Positions 27,179 to 36,290 of a stretch of 64,000 nucleotides of DNA are shown here, piece by piece. Origin of the DNA: Flavobacterium litorale. Lineage in GTDB: Bacteria > Bacteroidota > Bacteroidia > Flavobacteriales > Flavobacteriaceae. How positions within the stretch are numbered: the stretch's first letter is position 1; each line of letters opens with the position of its first letter. The DNA lies in contig NZ_CP080429.1 in NCBI RefSeq assembly GCF_019613795.1, positions 525,501 to 589,500 of the forward strand. The letters are read 5' to 3'. The notes beneath the pieces are model-generated. The model ran no database searches. It worked only from the letters and a program-made list of their open reading frames with translations, and was not told where the DNA came from. Made by a program: the position numbers and the translations under genes.

Positions 27179-28168
27179 ATGAAAATTGCTGTTGTAGGCG
27201 CTACCGGAATGGTAGGCGAAGTAATGCTAAAAGTATTAGCTGAACGAAATTTCCCCGTAACTGAATTAATTCTTGTAGCCTCTGAGAAATCGGTAGGGAA
27301 AGAAATTTCATTTAAGGGTAAACCCTACAACGTAGTAAGTATTGAAACAGCAATACGGCTAAAACCACAAATAGCCCTATTTTCGGCAGGAGGCGAAACC
27401 TCCAAAGCATGGGCAGAGAAATTTGCCGAAGTGGGTACAACCGTAATCGATAATTCGAGCGCATGGCGTATGGATGCTACCAAAAAGCTCATTGTACCCG
27501 AAATTAATGCCCATACCTTAACCAAAAACGATAAAATTATAGCCAACCCCAACTGCTCTACCATACAAATGGTAATGGCATTGGCACCCTTACACAAAAA
27601 GTACACAATAAAGCGCGTGGTGGTTTCTACCTACCAATCCATAACAGGTACGGGGGTAAAAGCCGTACAACAACTGGAAAACGAATACACAGGTACAAAG
27701 GGCGAAATGGCATACCCCTACCCCATACACCGCAATGCAATACCGCAATGCGACGTGTTTGAGGAAAACGGCTACACCAAAGAGGAAATGAAACTGGTAC
27801 GCGAAACCCAAAAAATACTCAACGATACTACTATAGCCGTTACCGCTACCGCCATACGTATACCTGTAGTGGGTGGACATAGCGAAGCCGTAAACGTAGC
27901 TTTTGAAAATGATTTTGAATTAAACGACGTACGCCGAGCACTACACGAAACCGCAGGCGTAACCGTACAAGACAATACCGATACCAAAACCTACCCCATG
28001 CCCATTTATGCCGAAGGCAAGGATGATGTTTTTGTAGGGCGCATACGCCGCGACGAGAGCCAACCCAACACCCTAAACCTTTGGATTGTTGCCGATAACC
28101 TCCGTAAAGGAGCCGCTACCAATACCATACAAATTGCAGAGTATTTGGTTACCAACAACTTATTATAA
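27179..28168 (+). CDS. asd: Aspartate-semialdehyde dehydrogenase
   Basis: A 329-residue NADPH-dependent dehydrogenase that converts aspartyl-4-phosphate to aspartate-4-semialdehyde, on the way to lysine, threonine, methionine and diaminopimelate. The nucleotide-binding motif is VVGATGMVGEVML (5-17), 'DNSSAWRMD' is the next motif, and the active-site cysteine is Cys126 (ANPNCSTIQM). 'STYQSITGTGVKAV' and 'GHSEAVNV' complete the family signature. A broken second copy of its 3' end is found at 29357-29464, after the AI-2E-type gene. Confidence 0.95.
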   Translation: MKIAVVGATGMVGEVMLKVLAERNFPVTELILVASEKSVGKEISFKGKPYNVVSIETAIRLKPQIALFSAGGETSKAWAEKFAEVGTTVIDNSSAWRMDATKKLIVPEINAHTLTKNDKIIANPNCSTIQMVMALAPLHKKYTIKRVVVSTYQSITGTGVKAVQQLENEYTGTKGEMAYPYPIHRNAIPQCDVFEENGYTKEEMKLVRETQKILNDTTIAVTATAIRIPVVGGHSEAVNVAFENDFELNDVRRALHETAGVTVQDNTDTKTYPMPIYAEGKDDVFVGRIRRDESQPNTLNLWIVADNLRKGAATNTIQIAEYLVTNNLL

Positions 28169-28276
28169 AGCAAATTGTAATATTCAAATATAAGTAGTTG
28201 TAGTAATGTTTAAATTTTGCTAAATTTATCTAATCTCGATATGGTATTGTTTACCTTTAAAATAAAGACCAAGTAA

Positions 28277-29317
28277 ATGACGTTAGGCAAAAAGATTATT
28301 GTTAATGGTACTGCAATTATAGTAGGATTATATTTCTTGGTATTGGGTATAATAGAAGCCAAACCTTTTTTAGGCACCTTTGTTATTGCGGTTATTTTAG
28401 CACTGCTAATGATGCCTATATCTAAAAAACTTGAAAAACGCGGTTTAAAGCGTATTTATGCATCAATTGTAAATACATTGTTGCTTTTTTTATTGAGTTT
28501 AGGGTTTGCAGCTTTAATATCAATTCAATTATCAACATTTTTAAAAGATTGGGACAATGTAAAGCAGCAAATAGTTCCTAAAATCGAAAAATTAGAGGGT
28601 TTGGTGTATAGCAACACACCTATAGAAAAAGAAGATGTTAAACTGGGTGACGCAGTATCCAATAAGGGTGTAGGTAAAAAAGCATTAAGCTTTATAAACA
28701 GTTTTTATTCTTTTATAGGTAACTACCTTCTTACATTTATTTATATCTTTTTTCTGCTCAACTATCGGAGTAGATTCCGAAAGTTCTTTATAAAACTCTT
28801 TCCCGATAATAAAAAGCAGAAAATTACTACTGTACTTAGCGAAATTGCCAGTATTACACAAGGGTACCTTTTTGGTAAGTTTTTGCTCATGGTATTTTTG
28901 TTTATAATTTATGCTATTGGTATGGGGGCAACAGGGGTTAGCAACTTTATAGTAATTAGTGCATTAGCAGCATTACTGAGTATAATACCCTACATTGGTA
29001 ATATAATTGGGTTTGTACTCGCTATTGGTCTTGGTTATGTTACCAACGGCGATACTGTTGCACTTATAGGTATTGTTGCTACATTTAGTATTGCACAATT
29101 TGTAGAGTCGTATGTTTTACAACCCTATGTAGTGGGAGATAAAGTAAACCTAAATCCGCTAATGATAATTTTAATTGTAGTAGTAGGAAATTTAATGTGG
29201 GGCGTTATAGGTATGATTATTTCCGTACCTGTTTTAGCCATTGCCAATGTAATTTTCAAGCACGTACAACCTCTTAAACCGTTTTCTTTTTTATTAAGTA
29301 ATGACGATAGTAAGTAA
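28277..29317 (+). CDS. AI-2E family transporter (PerM/YhhT-type permease)
   Basis: A 346-residue integral membrane protein. The N-terminus has two or three close hydrophobic helices (28277-28600), a soluble periplasmic-like stretch ('LKDWDNVKQQIVPKIEKLEG') and a cluster of helices in the C-terminal half. The family signature is 'IPYIGNIIGFVLAIGLGYVTNGDTVALIGIVATFSIAQFVESYVLQPYVVGDKVNLNPLMIILIVVVGNLMWGVIGMIISVPVLAI'. Members include efflux and Na+/H+ antiporters; the substrate is unknown. It lies between asd and a broken piece of asd, which suggests it was inserted here. Confidence 0.88.
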   Translation: MTLGKKIIVNGTAIIVGLYFLVLGIIEAKPFLGTFVIAVILALLMMPISKKLEKRGLKRIYASIVNTLLLFLLSLGFAALISIQLSTFLKDWDNVKQQIVPKIEKLEGLVYSNTPIEKEDVKLGDAVSNKGVGKKALSFINSFYSFIGNYLLTFIYIFFLLNYRSRFRKFFIKLFPDNKKQKITTVLSEIASITQGYLFGKFLLMVFLFIIYAIGMGATGVSNFIVISALAALLSIIPYIGNIIGFVLAIGLGYVTNGDTVALIGIVATFSIAQFVESYVLQPYVVGDKVNLNPLMIILIVVVGNLMWGVIGMIISVPVLAIANVIFKHVQPLKPFSFLLSNDDSK

Positions 29318-29356
29318 TACTTCTAAATATTATTTTATATTATATACTTTCTATAA

Positions 29357-29464
29357 AAGCTAATCCAACACCCTAAACCTTAGTTGCCGATAATTTACAT
29401 AAAGGAGCGGCTACCAATACCATACAAATTGCGGAGTATTTGGTTGCAAACCAACTGGTATAAA
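29357..29464 (+). pseudogene. Partial, frameshifted copy of the asd 3' end
   Basis: This stretch repeats the last 100 or so bases of asd (28060-28168): 'CCAACACCCTAAACCTT', 'TGCCGATAA', 'AAAGGAGC.GCTACCAATAC', 'CATACAAATTGC.GAGTATT'. It differs by scattered substitutions and a 5-base deletion that shifts the frame. The predicted C-terminus would be 'AEYLVANQLV', against 'AEYLVTNNLL' in the intact gene. The rest of the gene is missing. The copy follows the AI-2E-type gene by 39 bp. Confidence 0.85.
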
Positions 29465-29484
29465 AGATTTTAAAGTATATTTAT

Positions 29485-29524
29485 AACCTGCAATGTTTTA
29501 AGAACATTGTAGGTTTTTTATTTA
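29485..29524 (+). terminator. Terminator after the asd remnant
   Basis: AACCTGCAATGTT/AACATTGTAGGTT stem (one G:T-type mismatch) with a 5-base loop, followed by a T-run. The arms resemble the palindromic repeats at 20985-21060. Confidence 0.75.
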
Positions 29525-29588
29525 AATCCAACTAAAAAATACATGAAGAAGAAAATAAAAATCCATTATTGGTTATAGAGTATTTTAC

Positions 29589-29630
29589 TGCAACATAATT
29601 GCATTTAATTAAATTCTTTGATTACCTTTG
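29589..29630 (+). promoter_or_regulatory. Promoter with an overlapping dyad for the His-rich/TonB/lipoprotein unit
   Basis: TTG (29599-29601) and TACCTTTG (29623-29630) are spaced 21 bp, a close match to the Bacteroidota -33/-7 pattern. The perfect dyad TGCAACATAATTGCA (29589-29603; arms TGCAA/TTGCA, 5-base spacer) covers the TTG, so a repressor binding there could block the promoter. The spacing is typical of Fur/Zur-type sites, but this identification is only inference. Confidence 0.55.
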
Positions 29631-29636
29631 CAGGAT

Positions 29637-29987
29637 ATGAAAAGGAAATTTGCGATATTTAACCTAACGCTAATGGCAGTTGTACTCTTTACAACCGCCT
29701 TTCAGTCTTTTCATGCATTTAATCATCATAGTGTTGCATCGCACAGTCATCATCATGATGAGGAACACGAAGCCAAACAATTTGGTGCCTCAGATGTGAA
29801 CCACGAACATGAGGACGATTGTTCGGTGTGCGATTTCGATTTCGATTATTTTGTCGCACCGCAGCAATTTTGCCTTCGTTTTAATTTTCCGTTTACTCCC
29901 ATACCGTATCGTTACAGTAGTACCCATAACGTACAAGCTTTTTCGGGTAGCCTTTTTGCCCTGCGTGCACCGCCTGCAATAGTATAA
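29637..29987 (+). CDS. His-rich exported protein (putative metal-binding)
   Basis: A 116-residue protein starting MKRKFAIFNLTLMAVVLFTT, a signal peptide or N-terminal anchor. It is followed by a His-rich stretch (FHAFNHHSVASHSHHHDEEH, and later 'NHEHEDDCSVCDFDFDYF') with a CxxC pair, which can bind Zn, Cu or Ni. The ATG at 29637 is chosen because the TTG at 29628 lies in the -7 box. This start is only 7 bases after the -7 box, so the mRNA would have an almost non-existent leader. It heads a unit with a TonB receptor and a lipoprotein, which suggests metal capture. Confidence 0.7.
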   Translation: MKRKFAIFNLTLMAVVLFTTAFQSFHAFNHHSVASHSHHHDEEHEAKQFGASDVNHEHEDDCSVCDFDFDYFVAPQQFCLRFNFPFTPIPYRYSSTHNVQAFSGSLFALRAPPAIV

Positions 29988-30056
29988 CCGCAATTATAAA
30001 AAGCCCTTTACCCTAATGCGGCTTTTAGGCTTATACTATTACCTGATTTTATTTTC

Positions 30057-32432
30057 ATGAAATTTTATTATACCCTACTGTTATTTTTAGCAGTAAGCTG
30101 GTGTACACAAGCGCAGCACACGCTGAGCGGCACTGTACAATCGGCAGCAAACACACCTTTAGATGGTGCGCACATCCACGTAGCGCAATGGCACGGCACT
30201 AGCCTACCCGACGGTTATTATGAAATCCATAATATTACCAAAGGTACGCAGCGCGTGGTAATATCGTACATTGGTTACAAGACACTCGATACGATTATCA
30301 ATTTCAATCGCGATGTAACGCTTAATGCCATACTACAGCCCAATACAACCCAATTGGAAGAAGTAGTATTGGTTGATACTACAGTTTCGCAACACACTGC
30401 TCGCAAACAACGTCTTTCTGCCGAAATCATCGAGCAATACAGCAATGCTACATTAGGCGATGCGCTTAAAGAAATTGCAGGAGTGTATACCCTAAAAACA
30501 GGTACTACCATTGTAAAACCTGTAATTAATGGGCTACACAGTAGCCGTGTACCCGTAATTAGCAACAACGTAAGGCTGGAAGACCAGCAATGGGGTATGG
30601 AGCACGCCCCCAACCTCGATATTAATTCGGCGGGTAGCATTTCAGTTATTAAGGGAGCAAACGCGCTGCAATATGGTGGCGATGCCATTGGCGGGCTCGT
30701 TTTAATTGAACCGAAAAAAGTCCGTACCGATACGCTTATAGGTAAAACCATAGTAACAGGCAATAGCAACGGACGCGGTGGTGGCGTAACCACAAGCCTG
30801 CACAAAGGCAATACAAAAGGTTGGGTATGGAATGTAAATGGTACACTAAAATACATGGGCGACCGCGAAACGCCCGATTACATACTCTCTAACACGGGCA
30901 ACCGCGAAGCCAATGCAGCAGGAAGCATACAGTATTTAGGCGATACGTACGATTTAGGAGCTTCGTACAGTTTTTATAACGCAACTATAGGTATTGCAAC
31001 GGCTACACACATTGGTAATAATGTCGATTTGGTTCGGGCAATTAACAACGGTACACCAAGTGTAATTAAACCGTTTACCTACACCATAAATGCTCCAAAA
31101 CAAGAAGTACAACACCATTTGGCAAAACTGGAATACAACCAAACGTTACAAAATAACGCATCGCTTAACGCGGAATATGCTTTTCAGTTAAACCGACGTA
31201 AGGAGTTCGATTTACGACGGGGTAATTTAAAAGCTACCCCCGCACTCGATTTAACGCTGATTACCCACTCGGCACAAGCCAACTGGAAACAACAAAAAAA
31301 TAATACTACCCTAAAGGCAGGGCTTAGCACCCTACTACAAAGTAACGAAGCCAGCCCCGATACAGGCATACGCCCCCTAATACCCAATTACAATAAAATT
31401 GATGCAGGTGCTTACGCCATAGCATCGCACCGCTTTACCAATAGTTTTAGTGCCGAAGCAGGTATTCGGTATGATTTCTCGTATGTAGATGCCAGTAAAT
31501 TCTATCAAAAAACACGTTGGAACAGTTTGGGGTATAATGGCGTATTTGATAATTTTATTACAGCCGATTTTGGCACGCAATGGCTTACCGCACCCGAGTT
31601 TACCTATCATAACGTTTCGGCAAGCCTTGGCGTTCGCAAACAACTCAGCAGTGTGCTCGATATAATGGGTAATGCAGGGTTAGCAATGCGTAACCCCAAC
31701 CCATCGGAATTATTTAGTGATGGATTGCACCACGCTAACGGGACGATAGAGTTAGGGAATTTAGGATTGGAAAAAGAGCGCGCACTCAAACTATCGGCTA
31801 CAGTGTTAAAGCGCGGCGATGTTTTTACATTCGAAGCTACGCCCTACCTCAACAGCATTAACAACTTTATTTACTTGCAACCTACTGCAGCCGAAGTAAC
31901 CATTCGTGGGTCGTTCCCCGTATACAGTTACAGGCAAACCAATGCGCTATTGGCAGGTATTGATGCTACTACGCAATGGAAGCCCACGCAACGCATACAA
32001 CACACCCTTAATTTTGCCTATGTATATGGCGAAAACACTACCGACGGTGTACCTGTTATAGATATGCCACCACTCAACATAACCAATACCCTACGGTATA
32101 CCGTACCACAATGGCATAGCCTGTTTTTAGAGCTGCGTAGCGAAGCCGTTTTTAGCCAAACACGCTACCCCGATTATAACTTTTTTGTAGCAGTACCACA
32201 AGATGGCGAACTAATATCCACGCTCGCCGATGTAAGCACACCACCCGAAGGGTACCATTTGTTCCATTTTGGTTCGGGGGTACAGTTTAATCTTGGTAAA
32301 ATGCAAACGGCAGTAAACCTATCGGTACACAATATTTTTAATACCTCGTACAGAGATTACCTCAACCGCCAACGCTTGTATACCGATGAAGCAGGGCGGA
32401 ACATACAACTTCAAGTAAAATTCAATTATTAA
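30057..32432 (+). CDS. TonB-dependent outer-membrane receptor
   Basis: A 791-residue TonB-dependent transporter. The signal peptide MKFYYTLLLFLAVSWCTQAQ is followed by a carboxypeptidase-like regulatory domain ('HTLSGTVQSAANTPLDGAHIHVAQ', about 21-105), a plug domain ('YSNATLGDALKEIAGVYTLKTGTTIVKPVINGLHSSRVPVI') and a beta-barrel that ends 'NIQLQVKFNY' with the final aromatic residue. No partner SusD lipoprotein is present. With the His-rich gene before it and a lipoprotein behind it, it is a good candidate for metal uptake (compare the Zn receptor ZnuD), but the substrate is not readable. It begins 69 bp after the His-rich gene. Confidence 0.88.
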   Translation: MKFYYTLLLFLAVSWCTQAQHTLSGTVQSAANTPLDGAHIHVAQWHGTSLPDGYYEIHNITKGTQRVVISYIGYKTLDTIINFNRDVTLNAILQPNTTQLEEVVLVDTTVSQHTARKQRLSAEIIEQYSNATLGDALKEIAGVYTLKTGTTIVKPVINGLHSSRVPVISNNVRLEDQQWGMEHAPNLDINSAGSISVIKGANALQYGGDAIGGLVLIEPKKVRTDTLIGKTIVTGNSNGRGGGVTTSLHKGNTKGWVWNVNGTLKYMGDRETPDYILSNTGNREANAAGSIQYLGDTYDLGASYSFYNATIGIATATHIGNNVDLVRAINNGTPSVIKPFTYTINAPKQEVQHHLAKLEYNQTLQNNASLNAEYAFQLNRRKEFDLRRGNLKATPALDLTLITHSAQANWKQQKNNTTLKAGLSTLLQSNEASPDTGIRPLIPNYNKIDAGAYAIASHRFTNSFSAEAGIRYDFSYVDASKFYQKTRWNSLGYNGVFDNFITADFGTQWLTAPEFTYHNVSASLGVRKQLSSVLDIMGNAGLAMRNPNPSELFSDGLHHANGTIELGNLGLEKERALKLSATVLKRGDVFTFEATPYLNSINNFIYLQPTAAEVTIRGSFPVYSYRQTNALLAGIDATTQWKPTQRIQHTLNFAYVYGENTTDGVPVIDMPPLNITNTLRYTVPQWHSLFLELRSEAVFSQTRYPDYNFFVAVPQDGELISTLADVSTPPEGYHLFHFGSGVQFNLGKMQTAVNLSVHNIFNTSYRDYLNRQRLYTDEAGRNIQLQVKFNY

Positions 32433-32451
32433 TTTAAATAACTATCTAGAA

Positions 32452-33021
32452 ATGAAAAATGTAAAACTATCAATTTTGGCACTTATCGCCCTAACGGGAC
32501 TGAACTCATGTAATAATGATGATGATGCTACCATTGTAAACCCAGAGGAAGTAATTACTACCTTAACCGCAACTTTTGAGCCTGTGGCGGGAGGCGAAAC
32601 GGTGGTACTAACATCGCGCGACCTTGACGGTGACGGACCTGAAGCACCCATTATTAGTGTGTTGGGCAACTTTACAACAGGAGCAAGTTACTCGGGTACC
32701 GTATCGTTTTTAAACGAAACAGAAACACCCGCAGAAAATGTATCGGAAGAAATATTAACAGAAGGCGATGAGCATCAAATATTCTTTCAACAAGATGATT
32801 TAGGTACGTTTACATATACGGATGCCGATGTGAACCAAAGACCCATAGGGCTTACCTTTTCGTTTGTAGCAAGTACTACTCCACAAACGGGCTTACTTAC
32901 CATAACACTGCGCCACGAACCCAACAAAGCGGCAGCAGGTGTAGCCGATGGCGATATTACCAATGCAGGTGGAGAAAGCGAAGCTATGGCAACGTTTGAG
33001 GTAAGCGTAGTTGCACCCTAA
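32452..33021 (+). CDS. Lipoprotein of the TonB-receptor unit
   Basis: A 189-residue protein. The signal peptide ends in a lipobox (LTGLNSC), so the protein should be a lipoprotein, probably surface-exposed in this phylum. The mature part is Asp/Glu-rich and beta-rich ('DLDGDGPEAP', 'GEHQIFFQQDD'-like segments, 'ITLRHEPNKAAAGV'). It lies 19 bp after the receptor gene and before a terminator. I do not know a catalytic function; small acidic lipoproteins beside TonB receptors often capture or hand over the ligand. The family seems typical of Bacteroidota. Confidence 0.75.
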   Translation: MKNVKLSILALIALTGLNSCNNDDDATIVNPEEVITTLTATFEPVAGGETVVLTSRDLDGDGPEAPIISVLGNFTTGASYSGTVSFLNETETPAENVSEEILTEGDEHQIFFQQDDLGTFTYTDADVNQRPIGLTFSFVASTTPQTGLLTITLRHEPNKAAAGVADGDITNAGGESEAMATFEVSVVAP

Positions 33022-33046
33022 AAACAATGCCCCCCTCAATACTCTG

Positions 33047-33075
33047 TCCCGATGCTTAGGTGTCGGGATTTTTTC
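33047..33075 (+). terminator. Terminator of the metal-uptake-like unit
   Basis: TCCCGA/TCGGGA stem with a loop of about 10 bases, followed by TTTTTTC on the plus strand. It closes the unit starting at 29589. Confidence 0.8.
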
Positions 33076-33101
33076 TTACACTTATATAAGTACGGATTTG
33101 C

Positions 33102-33109
33102 TATTTTTG
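33102..33109 (+). promoter_or_regulatory. -7 promoter box of the S9A peptidase gene
   Basis: TATTTTTG matches TAnnTTTG and ends 24 bases before the ATG at 33134. Confidence 0.4.
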
Positions 33110-33133
33110 CTATAACAACTAAAACGGAAACCA

Positions 33134-35248
33134 ATGAAAAAAACAATATTAATTACTGCAATGGCTGTAACGGCTAGCTGTACTATGAACGCACAAAAAA
33201 TTAAATATCCCGAAACCCGTAAAGCGAATACTACCGACACTTATTTTGGTACTACGGTTACAGACCCTTATCGTTGGTTGGAAGACGATATGTCGGCAGA
33301 AACAGCAGCGTGGGTAAAAGCACAAAACAAGGTTACTTTTAATTATCTGGAACAAATTCCTTTCCGCGAAAGCATTAAAAACCGTATGGAGGAGTTATGG
33401 AATTACGAAAGGGTTTCGGCTCCGTTTAAAGAGGGCGATTATACCTATTATTACAAAAACGATGGGTTACAAAACCAAGCCGTATTATACCGTAAAGATA
33501 AAAGTGATAAAGAGGAGGTTTTTTTAGACCCGAATACATTCTCTGAAGACGGAACAACATCGTTAGGTGGTATTAGTTTTACCAAAGATGGTAGTTTGGT
33601 TGCCTACTCCATATCCGAAGGCGGAAGCGACTGGCGTAAGGTTTTTGTAATGGACACCAAAACCAAAAAGCTAATAGGCAACCCTATTGTAGATGTTAAG
33701 TTTAGTGGTGTATCGTGGCTCGGTAACGAGGGTTTTTATTATTCCAGTTACGATAAACCCGAAGGCAGCGAGTTATCGGCAAAAACTGACCAGCACAAAT
33801 TGTACCATCACGTACTAGGCACATCGCAATCGGACGATCGTATTGTATTTGGTAAAGAAAAGAGCGAAAAACACCGCTATGTAGGAGGTTACGTAACCGA
33901 AGACCAACGGTATCTTGTAGTATCGGCAGCCAACTCAACATCAGGGAACAAACTCTTTGTAAAAGACCTTAGTAAACCCAACAGCGAGCTAATTGCTATG
34001 GTAGATAATTTTAATAGCGATAATGGTATTATCGATACCAAGGGGAGCACATTATACATTACCACCAACTACAACGCGCCCAACAAGCGCATTGTAACCG
34101 TAAATGCAGCCAACCCACAACAGACAAACTGGAAAGACTTAATTCCAGAAACTGATAATGTACTATCGGCATCTACAGGGGCAGACTATATTTTTGCCGA
34201 GTACATGCAAGATGCCGTTTCGGTAGTAAAACAATACAACCATAAGGGCGAACTGGTACGCGAGGTAGCACTGCCCGGTATTGGTAGTGCCGGTGGTTTT
34301 GGCGGTAAAAAAGATGCCGATGTTTTGTATTACTCCTTTACCAACTACATAAGTCCTGGCACCATATATTCGTACAACCCTAAAACGGGGAAATCAGAAG
34401 TATATCGTAAACCGAAAGTCGATTTTAATACCGATAATTACGTGTCAAAACAAGTGTTTTACACCTCTAAAGACGGTACTAAAATACCCATGATTATTAC
34501 GCACCGCAAAGATGTGCAGCTTAACGGTAAAAACCCAACCATACTGTATGGTTACGGTGGTTTTAATATTAGCCTTACCCCTGCCTTTAGCATTGCCAAC
34601 GCCGTATGGATGGAAAACGGTGGTATTTATGCCGTACCTAACCTGCGCGGTGGTGGCGAGTATGGTAAAAAATGGCACGATGCAGGTACTAAAATGCAAA
34701 AGCAAAACGTGTTTGACGATTTTATTGCTGCCGCAGAATACTTAATTGATAATAAATACACCTCGTCTGATTATTTAGCGATACGCGGAGGCTCTAACGG
34801 CGGATTATTGGTTGGGGCAACCATGACACAACGCCCCGATTTAATGAAAGTAGCACTACCCGCTGTAGGTGTGCTTGATATGTTACGCTACCACACCTTT
34901 ACCGCAGGTGCAGGCTGGGCATACGATTACGGTACTGCCGAAGATAGTAAAGCCATGTTTGAGTACCTAAAAGGCTACTCGCCAGTACATAATGTAAAAA
35001 AGGGGGTACAATATCCGGCTACAATGGTGACTACAGGCGACCACGACGACCGTGTTGTACCTGCACACAGCTTTAAATTTGCAGCCATGCTACAAGAGTA
35101 TCAAAAAGGGAGTAATCCTGTACTTATTCGTATCGGGGTAAATGCAGGGCACGGTGCTGGAAAATCGACCGCACAAACTATTGAGGAGTATAGCGATATG
35201 CAAGCCTTTACGCTTTATAATATGGGCGTAAAATCGAATAGGAAATAG
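33134..35248 (+). CDS. Prolyl oligopeptidase family serine peptidase (S9A)
   Basis: A 704-residue exported peptidase (signal [20 protein letters not shown]). The N-terminal beta-propeller (about 70-400) starts '[28 protein letters not shown]', typical of prolyl oligopeptidases, and the C-terminal alpha/beta-hydrolase domain has the catalytic serine Ser554 in '[11 protein letters not shown]', an aspartate in 'GDHDDRVVP' and a histidine in 'NAGHGAGKS'. It probably cleaves small proline-containing peptides in the periplasm. Length matches the family. Confidence 0.92.
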   Translation: MKKTILITAMAVTASCTMNAQKIKYPETRKANTTDTYFGTTVTDPYRWLEDDMSAETAAWVKAQNKVTFNYLEQIPFRESIKNRMEELWNYERVSAPFKEGDYTYYYKNDGLQNQAVLYRKDKSDKEEVFLDPNTFSEDGTTSLGGISFTKDGSLVAYSISEGGSDWRKVFVMDTKTKKLIGNPIVDVKFSGVSWLGNEGFYYSSYDKPEGSELSAKTDQHKLYHHVLGTSQSDDRIVFGKEKSEKHRYVGGYVTEDQRYLVVSAANSTSGNKLFVKDLSKPNSELIAMVDNFNSDNGIIDTKGSTLYITTNYNAPNKRIVTVNAANPQQTNWKDLIPETDNVLSASTGADYIFAEYMQDAVSVVKQYNHKGELVREVALPGIGSAGGFGGKKDADVLYYSFTNYISPGTIYSYNPKTGKSEVYRKPKVDFNTDNYVSKQVFYTSKDGTKIPMIITHRKDVQLNGKNPTILYGYGGFNISLTPAFSIANAVWMENGGIYAVPNLRGGGEYGKKWHDAGTKMQKQNVFDDFIAAAEYLIDNKYTSSDYLAIRGGSNGGLLVGATMTQRPDLMKVALPAVGVLDMLRYHTFTAGAGWAYDYGTAEDSKAMFEYLKGYSPVHNVKKGVQYPATMVTTGDHDDRVVPAHSFKFAAMLQEYQKGSNPVLIRIGVNAGHGAGKSTAQTIEEYSDMQAFTLYNMGVKSNRK

Positions 35249-35250
35249 TA

Positions 35251-35310
35251 CTCAGTTTTCAGTTTTTAGTCGCAGTTTTCAGTTCTAAATAGTAAACTGA
35301 AAACTGCGAT
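35251..35310. repeat. Palindromic repeat 'CAGTTTTCAGTT' between convergent genes
   Basis: The arms TCGCAGTTTTCAGTT (35270-35284) and AACTGAAAACTGCGA (35295-35309) form a perfect 15-bp stem with a 10-base loop. A half copy, CAGTTTTCAGTTTTTAG, lies just before. This wording is common between genes in Flavobacterium. It lies between the ends of the S9A peptidase and the LpxR gene and may help stop transcription, though there is no T-run. Confidence 0.7.
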
Positions 35311-35333
35311 TGTGACTGCAAGCTATAAACTAC

Positions 35334-36290
35334 TTATAACAAGTACCCTACAGTAATAGTACCATAGTAATGCCCTGTTATTACAATGTTGGATAGTTTT
35401 TTACTGAAGTAATTAAAGGAGTACGATAAATTCCAGTTGTTGTAATTGTACGTAACACCCACTTCGCCCACAAAGCGCAACGGAATTAACGGGAAAGTTA
35501 CAGGACTATCGTCATTAAACAAGCTGCCCTCTATCGTAGCATCGTAAAACTGATAATTCGCATTGGGGTTTACAAACAAAAACAATTCCCTACGCCCGTT
35601 GTACGTGGTTTTATCTTTGCTCAGGGTAGCATCGTGTAATCCCGAATTGTATACGGGTACTAATCCTTTGTACTTGTTTAGGTTAATGCGCATCATCCCA
35701 CCTGCTGTAATACCTGTAAATACCGTACCTACATCGGCATTAGCCTGCAAATGAAAATCGGTTTGGTTGTTATTCCTATTCGGGAATAGTTTTTTGGAGT
35801 AAAATGCGTTGAGTTGTACTGCCAATAGTGTTTTTATTTGATGCTGCCACCCCTTAACGGTAGGATACCCCAAAATACTATGCAGCCCTTCTTGCAAATG
35901 TTCTGCACCCGATTCGGGACCTACAACGCCCATCTGTAAATTAAGCTTTAATACGCTTTCGCTGATGTAATAGGTGTTAATACCTGCCTGCGCAAAAAGG
36001 TAGCCTGCAAATGGGCGGTCGTTTACATTAATATCCTCCGCCCTTACCGATTGTGGATTGTAAATTTGTTGTCCCAACCGAAACTCCGTAATTTTTTTGG
36101 CTACTTTTTTGTTTTTCGCATTGCCCAAATAGCGGTAAAACAACGCAATACCATTAGTGTAATATTGGTCGCTAACAGGCGATACGTATAAATCATTATC
36201 CAGTATTGCACCCATCTCGGCAGGCTTTTGCGCCCATAGTACCGTTGTGGATAATACCAATAATGCAATACTTCTGTATAACAACATCAT
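35334..36290 (-). CDS. Lipid A 3'-O-deacylase LpxR family (DUF2219) outer-membrane protein
   Basis: A 318-residue outer-membrane beta-barrel with a signal peptide (LLYRSIALLVLSTTVLWAQ). The family motif 'ILDNDLYVSPVSDQYYTNGIALFY' supplies the Asn/Asp of the active-site/Ca region; 'RPFAGYLFAQAG' and 'QMGVVGPESGAEHLQEGLH' are also conserved. Members remove the 3'-acyloxyacyl chain of lipid A at the outer leaflet. The ATG (two in a row) overlaps the mtgA stop (TAATG), so the two are translationally coupled, linking lipid A trimming with peptidoglycan synthesis. Confidence 0.85.
   Translation of the reverse strand: MMLLYRSIALLVLSTTVLWAQKPAEMGAILDNDLYVSPVSDQYYTNGIALFYRYLGNAKNKKVAKKITEFRLGQQIYNPQSVRAEDINVNDRPFAGYLFAQAGINTYYISESVLKLNLQMGVVGPESGAEHLQEGLHSILGYPTVKGWQHQIKTLLAVQLNAFYSKKLFPNRNNNQTDFHLQANADVGTVFTGITAGGMMRINLNKYKGLVPVYNSGLHDATLSKDKTTYNGRRELFLFVNPNANYQFYDATIEGSLFNDDSPVTFPLIPLRFVGEVGVTYNYNNWNLSYSFNYFSKKLSNIVITGHYYGTITVGYLL

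Noticed and set aside
29628..29630. TTG start for the His-rich protein, adding three residues.
   Set aside because: The TTG is the end of the TACCTTTG promoter box and would not be in the mRNA.
35251..35310. The 15-bp stem-loop as a Rho-independent terminator.
   Set aside because: No T-run follows on either strand; it is listed as a repeat instead.
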